Shown here: piece by piece, positions 1-5,709 of the stretch | How positions within the stretch are numbered: the stretch's first letter is position 1 | Layout: each line of letters starts with the position of its first letter | From: Candidatus Dormiibacterota bacterium | Lineage (GTDB): Bacteria; Chloroflexota; Dormibacteria; UBA8260; Bog-877 | Direction: 5' to 3' | Length of the DNA stretch: 11,250 nucleotides | NCBI GenBank assembly: GCA_003164475.1 | Contig: PLTL01000138.1 | Span: 1 to 11,250, forward strand | Position numbers and translations under genes: made by a program | The notes under the pieces: model-generated | The model's input: only the letters and a program-made list of their open reading frames with translations | Database searches by the model: none | What the model was told of the DNA's origin: nothing

Positions 1-190
1 AGTATACGAAGGGTCCACCCCGATTCGCAGACGTTCCGTTCGGTGGTGCTCGGTTAGGCTGCACCCGGCTGAGAGTGGGGCGTCCGTGGGCGGCACCGCC
101 CAGGCGCGAGCCGTGCCCGGGGAGGGGAAGCATGGCGCGATGGGTGGCATACCGTTCAGAACTCCCTGCTGAACCTCCGAGGGGACACCG
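1..190. other. Leader of the ISL3 remnant; possible left end of the element
   Basis: No gene is supported here. The stretch leads into the transposase remnant that starts at 191 and probably contains the left end of the insertion sequence. A start near 11 (GGGTCCACCCC) would fit a terminal inverted repeat, but no convincing matching right end or target-site duplication is visible in the window. The short plus-strand frame that runs through 75-338 is low-complexity, rich in Arg, Pro and Ala, and resembles no family I know. Confidence 0.35.
179..184 (+). promoter_or_regulatory. Ribosome binding site of the ISL3 transposase remnant
   Basis: GAGGGG lies six bases before the ATG at 191. Its spacing and sequence fit a Shine-Dalgarno site. 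It fixes the start of the broken transposase gene and suggests that the 5' end of the element is still intact. Confidence 0.6.
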
Positions 191-555
191 ATGCGCGCCA
201 GCGCTGCATTCTCGCGCCTGCTGCGCCTGCCGGGCGTCTGGGTCCGCCGAGTCGAGTCGACCGCCTCCGCCGTGGTGGTCACCGTGGTCCTCCTCCGCCA
301 CCGACTGCGCCACCCGCTGTGCAGCTTCGAGACCTTGAGCGCCCACGACACCCGGCCCGGCAAGAGCCGTTGGTGCCACCTCGATCTCGGCACCTGGAAG
401 CTGGAACTCCAGGCCGGCCTGCGACGGTGACCTACTCCGGGCACGATGATCGCACCGAGGGGGTGGAGTTAGCCCAGCCCGGCACCCGCCAGGCCCGCGA
501 TCTCGACGACCTCATCGGCTACCTGGTCACTGCCATGGACAAGACCGCGATCTGA
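191..555 (+). pseudogene. ISL3-family transposase, N-terminal part, frameshifted and truncated
   Basis: ISL3 transposases cut and paste insertion sequences and begin with a zinc-binding region followed by a helix-turn-helix and a DDE catalytic domain. The first frame, from the ATG at 191 to the TGA at 428-430, reads like the family's start: LLRLPGVWVRRVE, then a DTRP.KSRW.HLDLG.W.LEL block. Just before that stop the similarity moves to another frame and continues as RTEGVELAQPGT, ARDLDDLIGYL and DKTAI up to the TGA at 553-555. A single missing base near 427 explains the shift. Two zinc-finger cysteines are also replaced: the first of the CxxC pair by His in HPLCSF, and one after the frameshift by Tyr in LTYSGH. 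No DDE domain follows, so the gene is dead. The family call rests on remembered conserved blocks, not on a search. Confidence 0.75.
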
Positions 556-697
556 TGCCTGAAGCGTGGACGGGTTCCACGAGCGGAGCCTGTGTCGCTG
601 TCGTCGGCAGAGTCCGATGCTGCGCCCGATGTACTCCAGCGACCGACCCGCGTTGATCAACGCCGACTCCCGCGTGTACCGGGTGGAGATTCCACGG

Positions 698-2236
698 TCA
701 TGCGGTCACCGGCTGCCGGTGCACGGAGAAGGCTCGCCCATAGGCCCCGAAGTCGAACAACAGGGTGGGCTTCCACTCAGGATGGGCGGCCAGGTACTCG
801 CGGAACGCGCGAGGCTCGCCACGCTCTTCGGAGGTCCCAAACGCACGCCAGTCGTCAAACAGCAGGATGGCCCCATCCTGGAGCAGGTCGCCGATGAACG
901 CGAGCACGGGCACTGTCGACTGATAGAGGTCGCAATCGATCATCACAAGCGCAGCCGTCCCCATTCGGTGTTCGACCTGGATCTCCCGCGTCAACGATTT
1001 GTCGAAGTAGCCCTCGACCAGGGCTGCTCGGCTCCAGTCAAATCCGTGGTCGGTGAGGTTGCGTTCCACCTCAGCCCGGCCGCAGCGGTAGTCTCCCGAG
1101 AAGAAGACGCCCGCCTTTCGATCCGCCCCACGCACCTCGGGCAACCCCTCGAAGGAGTCAAAACCAAAGAAACGCATGCCCGGGTTGCCAAGGCGGAGCG
1201 CGGCCTGCTGGGCCCACCAGAACGTATATCCGCGGTAGAGGCCAAACTCGTAGTAGTCGCCCGTCATGCCCGCCTTGAGGAGGCGCGCAAGCGACTTCTC
1301 GATAGCTTCGTCCCCACCACTGCTCAGCGTGACGAAGGCCTTGTCATTGCCATGGGTGATGCGCTTCGAGATGAACTTCCGCGCCTGTCCGGCGCCTGGG
1401 AAGGCAATCGCTGTCCGCCTCACTGGGCTGGGAACCCGGTCCCAGAGCCGCCGCAGCCGCAGTCCGAGGCCGTCGGCCGTCGCCTTCGGAGGGAAGGCGG
1501 GCACCCCGCCGGGCATTGCAGTCTTACCTGATCCACGGCGGTGGCGGCTTCGGACGTCAGAACGGCTCCGAAGCAACCGCCGAACCGTGGCCCGGCCGCT
1601 GTCCCAGCGGTGCAGCGTGGTCTCGCCGATCCTCTCTCGATAGACAATCGGGACCTCAGTGACCCTGGAACCCATCAGCGCCGGCCACAGAAGCAGGTCC
1701 ACGGGAAACGCGAGCCCTCTGTAATCCCAGTCGAATGCCTGAAGGACAGAGGCACGGTAGGCCCGCTGTCCGGAGTGCACGTCACGAAGACGCGTGCGCG
1801 CGCGAAGGGAGGCGAGTCCACTGAAGATCCGGTTAGCCCACCAGTTGCTGGCCGGCATCGTCTCGGGCCGGCGCCGCCCGAGGCGATCAGTGCCGACCAC
1901 ATCCCAGCCCTCGCGGATCAGCCTCACAAGGGTGGGAAAGGCCGATGCCGGGTAGGTGTCGTCCGCATCCACGGTGACGACGATCGGCTCCCGCGGGGTC
2001 ATCAACGCAGCGTGCAGAGCCGGGCCGAATCCGCCGCCCGGCTCCGCCACTACCGTCGCCCCGGCTTGGCGAGCAACATCCGGGGTCTGATCAGAGCTCC
2101 CGTCGATGACGAAAACGGCCGCTCCCGGCAAGGCGGCTCTGGCATCCGCTATGACCCTCCCGACTGCCCGTTCCTCGTTGCGCGTGATCATGACCACGGC
2201 GACGTCCGAGAAATCGGCAGGACCGTCTGCGCTCAT
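698..2236 (-). CDS. GT2 glycosyltransferase fused to a TylF/MycF-type O-methyltransferase
   Basis: This 512-residue protein has two enzyme halves. Residues about 9-215 form a GT-A fold, family 2 glycosyltransferase of the dolichyl-phosphate-mannose-synthase type. It shows MITRNEE near 16-22, VIDGSSD near 43-49, a Gly-rich stretch near 65-71 and the metal-binding DADD at 90-93. Residues about 280-510 match the TylF/MycF sugar O-methyltransferase family: YYEFGLYRG (328-336), GFDSFEGLPE (358-367), MIDCDLY (432-438) and FDDW (460-463). The acidic residues of the last two motifs fit the metal-dependent active site of that family. A basic linker, about 220-275, joins the halves. I chose the ATG at 2236 because GGGGTGA stands eight bases before it; an ATG at 2281 would overlap the upstream kinase gene by 29 bases and has no such site. 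It is the last gene of the run and abuts the kinase. A likely role is transfer of a sugar plus methylation of a glycan hydroxyl; neither substrate can be read from the sequence. Confidence 0.85.
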   Translation of the reverse strand: MSADGPADFSDVAVVMITRNEERAVGRVIADARAALPGAAVFVIDGSSDQTPDVARQAGATVVAEPGGGFGPALHAALMTPREPIVVTVDADDTYPASAFPTLVRLIREGWDVVGTDRLGRRRPETMPASNWWANRIFSGLASLRARTRLRDVHSGQRAYRASVLQAFDWDYRGLAFPVDLLLWPALMGSRVTEVPIVYRERIGETTLHRWDSGRATVRRLLRSRSDVRSRHRRGSGKTAMPGGVPAFPPKATADGLGLRLRRLWDRVPSPVRRTAIAFPGAGQARKFISKRITHGNDKAFVTLSSGGDEAIEKSLARLLKAGMTGDYYEFGLYRGYTFWWAQQAALRLGNPGMRFFGFDSFEGLPEVRGADRKAGVFFSGDYRCGRAEVERNLTDHGFDWSRAALVEGYFDKSLTREIQVEHRMGTAALVMIDCDLYQSTVPVLAFIGDLLQDGAILLFDDWRAFGTSEERGEPRAFREYLAAHPEWKPTLLFDFGAYGRAFSVHRQPVTA

Positions 2237-2244
2237 CGAGGAGA

Positions 2245-2251
2245 TCACCCC
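2245..2251 (-). promoter_or_regulatory. Ribosome binding site deciding the start of the GT2-TylF gene
   Basis: On the minus strand this reads GGGGTGA, eight bases before the ATG at 2236 and immediately after the kinase stop codon at 2253-2255. It favours the 2236 start over the upstream ATG at 2281 and the in-frame GTG codons between them. The closeness to the kinase stop suggests translational coupling. Confidence 0.5.
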
Positions 2252-2252
2252 A

Positions 2253-3233
2253 TCAGTCACGGACGATGACCGTCGAGCCATCGAGATCGAAACTGAAGTG
2301 GACCTCGGTCAAACCCTCCCGCGCCATTGCGCCGCGCAACGACTGCGTGTCTTCCGCATAGAAGAGAAGGAACCCACCTCCCCCGGCGCCGACCAGCTTG
2401 CCGCCGAGAGCGCCATTGGCCAGGCCGATCTCGTACCACCTGTCGATGGTATCGCTGGTCATGCCCTTGGAGCGTCCCCGTTTGCACAGCCAATGCTCGT
2501 TGAGGATGGTCGCGAACTCGCGATTCTCGCCCGCTTCCAGAGCCTCTCGGACTCTCCCGCCCAGGGCGGCGACGCCATCGAGACTCTGCCACATGGCCTG
2601 GTCGCCGGCGTCGCTCCGCTCCCGCTGTTGCTGGAGCTGGTCCTCCGCATTGCGAGAGTAGCCCGTGAAGAAGAGGAGCAGGCGCTCCTCCAGGTCGCGT
2701 ATCGCGGGAAGGGGAATGTGCAGAGGGGAAACTGTGACCCGGCCCTCGCGATCGAACTCAAAGCAGGTGAGGCCGCCAAAGGCGGCGATGTACTGATCCT
2801 GCTTTCCCACCGCACGACCGAGTTTGCCGATCTCGATGTCGCAGGCCTCCTCCGCAAGGACATGGGCGGCGACCGGCTCGCGCCTGAACGCGTAGATGGC
2901 GCGGAGGAGCCCCACCGTGAAGGAACCGGAGGAGCCCAGTCCGGTCCCGCCAGGGATGTCGGCCATGCTTACCAACTCGACGGCCGGACCGATGGGGTGA
3001 GCTCTGAGTGCCTCGCGGATGATCGGATGGGTGATCTCCTCCACCGACGCGCGGCGTTCGTATTCGGAGTACTTGATGAAGAATCCGTCAGTGAAAGTAC
3101 GGTTGATGCCGACGTAGATGTACCGGTTGATCGCCGCCGAGATGACGATCCCTCCGTTTCGGGAGTAATACGAGGGAAGGTCGGTTCCCCCACCACCCAG
3201 GGAGATCCGGAGTGGGGTTCGGGTGATGATCAC
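2253..3233 (-). CDS. hddA: GHMP-family sugar kinase, D-glycero-D-manno-heptose 7-phosphate kinase type
   Basis: This 326-residue protein is a GHMP kinase of usual length for HddA, which phosphorylates C1 of D-glycero-D-manno-heptose 7-phosphate on the way to GDP-heptose for surface glycans. Motif 1 is RTPLRISLGGGGTDLPSYY (5-23), the ATP-binding motif 2 is PGGTGLGSSGSFTVGLL (94-110), and motif 3 is KLVGAGGGGFLLF (279-291). GKQDQYIAAFGG (143-154) is the HddA-like segment that carries the likely catalytic Asp. The start codon is GTG; the family's usual MIITRTPLR beginning supports it, although no clear Shine-Dalgarno site precedes it. A 319-base gap separates it from the FAD-enzyme gene upstream, and the GT2-TylF gene follows with no gap. 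The other enzymes of the pathway are not in the window, so related kinases for other sugar phosphates (for example fucose-type) remain possible. Confidence 0.8.
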   Translation of the reverse strand: MIITRTPLRISLGGGGTDLPSYYSRNGGIVISAAINRYIYVGINRTFTDGFFIKYSEYERRASVEEITHPIIREALRAHPIGPAVELVSMADIPGGTGLGSSGSFTVGLLRAIYAFRREPVAAHVLAEEACDIEIGKLGRAVGKQDQYIAAFGGLTCFEFDREGRVTVSPLHIPLPAIRDLEERLLLFFTGYSRNAEDQLQQQRERSDAGDQAMWQSLDGVAALGGRVREALEAGENREFATILNEHWLCKRGRSKGMTSDTIDRWYEIGLANGALGGKLVGAGGGGFLLFYAEDTQSLRGAMAREGLTEVHFSFDLDGSTVIVRD

Positions 3234-3552
3234 GGCGTTGGTGGCGTGATCCCGGCCCCAGGGGCGGGAGTGAACCTGGGCATCGATCCTCTCATGGCGG
3301 TCGTCGGGCGGCTAATGGCTAGCGCGAGGTCTGTCGCGGCCGGAAGAATACCACCCGCTCAGGCGACGCCCACCCCTGCCCGGGACTTCTCACCGGGAAG
3401 ATTGAAGTCGCGGGCGAGGCTGCGCTCTCCTCCTCTCCCGATTGCCGCGGACGCGTCAGTCACGTGTACCGATCCGCGAGCGAGTCCCTCTGCCACCGCC
3501 TGCCGCTGTCATGCCGAGTCTCGCCAACGCGGGACCAGCCGAGATGGAGGCC
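3234..3552. other. Intergenic gap between the FAD-enzyme gene and the kinase gene
   Basis: I see no convincing gene in these 319 bases; the open frames here are extensions of the opposite-strand shadows of the neighbours. On the minus strand a TATTCT (3350-3345) preceded by GTGG could be a -10 element about 110 bases before the kinase start, but I found no good -35 partner. A CCCGG / CCGGG inverted pair near 3380-3400 has no run of T after it and does not make a persuasive terminator. The length of the gap, in a run of otherwise tighter genes, suggests that the kinase and the GT2-TylF gene may have their own promoter. Confidence 0.4.
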
Positions 3553-4914
3553 TCAGGGTGCGCTGGGCGAGAGCCCGGCCAGGCGCCGGAACCGGGCCAG
3601 GATCTCGTCGTCAGCCAGCTCGAAGCCGAGCTCCCGAGCGAGGTCGATCGACTGACTGAGACAGCCATCGACGTTGAGGTACTGATGACGCCCGAACCGC
3701 CCGTGGAGGATGATGCCTTGCGCCTCGAACCAGCCGCAGGCGATCTCCAGGTCACCTTCATAGCCCTCCGTGTACACGACGTAACCCTGCGGGAAGCGTT
3801 CTATCGAGCGGAAGATCAGCTCGGCGTCGGCGGGAACCAGCGAGCGAGCGAGCAGACCCGCGAGCACGTGGCTAACGAGGGCGTCATCGCTCCATTCGAG
3901 CACCTCGGCCCCGGGCAACGCGGTGATCTCCGCCTGAACACTGAAGCACCCGGGCGGCGCGTTGTGGGGCGAGAAGACGGCCGGATACGAGACGCGGTTG
4001 GGGAGATAGTCGTCATCCGGGATGTAGACAGCGGTGAATTGGTTTGGGTCTTCGCCGTGGAAGCCGAGGGTAACTGCAATGACCGGATTGACCATTAGTC
4101 GCGAGACAGCTTCAGCCACACTCAGGGGTACACCCTCAACGATCTTGATGAGGAAGCCGAGTGGCAGGGTAGAGACCACCTGCCCGAACCTCCGAACCCC
4201 TCCGCCGGCTTCGACCACCACGCCGCCCGGGCCGGGCACCACCCTGGTAACCCGTGTGCCGAGCACCAGGCGCTCCTTGGGAATCCCGGCCGCCCACGCG
4301 TCCATGAGGGCTCCGTAACCACCGTGCAACGGGTACGAGTAGAAGAGCTGGTGCAGGTAACCTTCGGACAGTTCCCCCAGGGCTCCCCGAATCACGTCCT
4401 CCTCCGGAGGTCTCGGAATCCTGTCCGCCCAGCCCATCGAGAGTCGCTCGAGGGGAATCTTCCAGAGCTTCTCGTTGTATGGCCGGAAATACGCGGAGGT
4501 GAGCACGTCTCCGAAGTTGGCGCTGAACCACTCCGCGAGATTGCCCGGTGTTCCCCCGCTCCGACGAGCGTGAAGGAAACTCAGCAGCGCGTCCGCCCGC
4601 AGCGGCAGGGGTAGAGCAGCCAGGTCATTCTCAACGGGGTAGCGCGCCAGCCCGCCAGCCAGCGACACCCGGTTCTTGCGCCGGCAGCGATGAACATTGG
4701 GGCCGAGGCTGCCAAGCATGCACTCGAGCAGGAGCTCGTCCCGCGAGAACATGATGTGCGGCCCGTGATCAAACGTCCATCCCCTGATCGACGTCGCGCT
4801 CGCGTGACCGCCCGGATGGGGCTCCGCTTCCAGGACGAGGTAGTCGAGATCGGAGAGCAGGGCGAGCGATAGACCACTGGCTCCGGCCCCGAGGATGCCC
4901 AACTGCGGCTTCAC
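3553..4914 (-). CDS. FAD-dependent amine-oxidase / protoporphyrinogen-oxidase-like protein
   Basis: This 453-residue protein is a flavoprotein of the HemY-like (COG1232) amine-oxidase superfamily, a group often found in bacterial glycan clusters. It opens with the FAD-binding GILGAGASGLS (6-16, GxGxxG at 9-14), has the ribose-binding acid in VLEAE near residue 29 and the second flavin contact in FDHGPHIMF (48-56). The family block YFRPYNEKLWKIPLERLSM spans 142-160. STLPLGFL (248-255) fits the substrate-binding region and HGRFGRHQYLNVDG (404-417) the C-terminal FAD-binding segment. No signal peptide or membrane helix is evident. UDP-galactopyranose mutase is a relative, but its typical signatures are not obvious, so I do not assign that reaction; oxidation or epimerisation of a sugar nucleotide is an inference from context. 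The start is GTG with a modest AAAGGGA site seven bases upstream. Confidence 0.8.
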   Translation of the reverse strand: MKPQLGILGAGASGLSLALLSDLDYLVLEAEPHPGGHASATSIRGWTFDHGPHIMFSRDELLLECMLGSLGPNVHRCRRKNRVSLAGGLARYPVENDLAALPLPLRADALLSFLHARRSGGTPGNLAEWFSANFGDVLTSAYFRPYNEKLWKIPLERLSMGWADRIPRPPEEDVIRGALGELSEGYLHQLFYSYPLHGGYGALMDAWAAGIPKERLVLGTRVTRVVPGPGGVVVEAGGGVRRFGQVVSTLPLGFLIKIVEGVPLSVAEAVSRLMVNPVIAVTLGFHGEDPNQFTAVYIPDDDYLPNRVSYPAVFSPHNAPPGCFSVQAEITALPGAEVLEWSDDALVSHVLAGLLARSLVPADAELIFRSIERFPQGYVVYTEGYEGDLEIACGWFEAQGIILHGRFGRHQYLNVDGCLSQSIDLARELGFELADDEILARFRRLAGLSPSAP

Positions 4915-5318
4915 GCTCGATCCCTTTGCTCATAAGTCACGCCGATGGGCGCGCCCATCGGTGCCGCGACCGTTGCGCGAGGGCGGAGCATCGCCGAACG
5001 CCCACGCTGCCCCCACCAGCCACCTACCCGAGACGCCGAACCGACGACGAGACCGCCTTCTGGAAACCCATCGCACAAAGGGTCTGCGTCACCACGTGGT
5101 ACGGCCTTCATCTGCACATGGTGTGTCTCTGCCACCAGCCGACCCACAGCTTCCCGCCCCCGCCGGTGCTCACCCGGCTTCACTGGCTGCGCTCCCCGAA
5201 AGAAAGAGAGGGCAGCCCCCGGTATACAGGCTGAGGCGAAACTCACAAACGATGGGCAGCGATGAACGCACCTGACTCGGGGTCCACTCGAACTCGGCAT
5301 GCTGGCTGTCCGTCGGCG
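4915..5318. other. Intergenic stretch with a palindrome and possible gene debris
   Basis: No intact gene is supported in these 404 bases. Next to the FAD-enzyme gene lies a perfect 20-bp palindrome, described separately. On the minus strand, one frame from about 5330 down to a TGA at 5170-5172 contains AEFEWTPSQVRSSLPIV, whose early codons end mostly in G or C, like genuine genes here. It may be the displaced tail of the truncated membrane-protein gene next door. The longer minus-strand frame across 4911-5300 has no family features and I treat it as chance. Confidence 0.35.
4942..4961. repeat. Perfect 20-bp palindrome upstream of the FAD-enzyme gene
   Basis: CCGATGGGCGCGCCCATCGG is its own reverse complement. 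One more G:C pair can form outside a single G/T mismatch (4940-4963). It lies 27 bases before the GTG start of the FAD-enzyme gene. It could be an operator for a dimeric regulator, or a hairpin in the leader. There is no T-tract after it on the minus strand, so an intrinsic terminator is less likely. Confidence 0.6.
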
Positions 5319-5636
5319 TCACTGGCTGCTCAGAAGCAGCCGCGCGATTACATCCCGCGTCTGGTCATGCTGAGCCCCCAACGTGCCCCAGTCACCGGCC
5401 CCCCTGAGCATCTCTCCGAGCCAGGGAACGAATGACCACGTGTCGTCAAACGGGATGTTCCGCCTCGCTGCGTGAATATGGTGACTAGCAGCCGCCACTG
5501 GCCAGGCGCAGCCGGCAGCGAATCCGGCGCACGCCAAGACGCGGGCAAGTGACAGCTTCGACCAAGCTCGCAAGGTCGGCGGGGGAGACTCGGTCCCCAA
5601 TGTGTGGTCCGGGGCCGTTTCGGGGCATGAGGTCAT
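5319..5636 (-). CDS. Truncated N-terminal fragment of a GT-C-like polytopic membrane protein
   Basis: This short frame encodes 105 residues: a polar N-terminus, one hydrophobic segment (about 29-51), then IPFDDTWSFVPWL (61-73) and GAQHDQTRDVIARLLL (87-102). The order of one membrane helix, an Asp-Trp/Tyr loop and a conserved QH..xR motif before the next helix is what I know from the first part of large GT-C-type bacterial membrane proteins, which usually run to more than 450 residues. Here the frame stops just as the second helix should begin, so I read it as a remnant. The ATG at 5636 is chosen because GGGGGAGGA stands seven bases before it; the 51 residues that could be added upstream overlap the end of the DUF2142 gene and are low-complexity. 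The strong ribosome binding site means a short peptide may still be made. Family assignment is tentative. Confidence 0.55.
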   Translation of the reverse strand: MTSCPETAPDHTLGTESPPPTLRAWSKLSLARVLACAGFAAGCAWPVAAASHHIHAARRNIPFDDTWSFVPWLGEMLRGAGDWGTLGAQHDQTRDVIARLLLSSQ

Positions 5637-5643
5637 CGTCGCG

Positions 5644-5652
5644 TCCTCCCCC
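5644..5652 (-). promoter_or_regulatory. Strong ribosome binding site of the truncated membrane-protein gene
   Basis: On the minus strand this reads GGGGGAGGA, seven bases before the ATG at 5636. It is the best Shine-Dalgarno site I see in the window, and it decides the start of the short frame that follows. Confidence 0.65.
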
Positions 5653-5709
5653 TGGCGACGGGTGTGCCGTCTTGGCGGCGCCGCGATGTCGAGGCCACTC
5701 CCGACCGGA

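Noticed and set aside
14..687. TCCACCC (14-20) and GGGTGGA (681-687) as ends of one insertion sequence
   Set aside because: The match is only seven bases and the flanking bases do not extend it. The right copy lies 11 bases from the GT2-TylF stop and is more likely chance.
566..1531. 321-codon open frame on the plus strand
   Set aside because: It lies antisense to the GT2-TylF gene, has no recognisable motifs, and its residue composition (rich in Arg, Glu and Val) is what a GC-rich gene gives in its opposite-strand frame.
3380..3402. CCCGG / CCGGG hairpin as a terminator between the FAD-enzyme and kinase genes
   Set aside because: The stem is only five pairs and no T-tract follows on the minus strand.
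2106..3659. 517-codon open frame on the plus strand
   Set aside because: Antisense to the GHMP kinase and its flanks. The kinase shows all three family motifs, while this frame has none.
5091..5100. Palindrome ACCACGTGGT as an operator
   Set aside because: Ten-base palindromes are expected by chance in GC-rich DNA, and it lies far (177 bases) from the nearest start with no second copy.
4911..5300. 129-codon open frame on the minus strand, in frame with the truncated membrane protein
   Set aside because: It follows the stop codon in the same frame, so readthrough was considered. It has no membrane segments or family features, so it does not restore the missing part.
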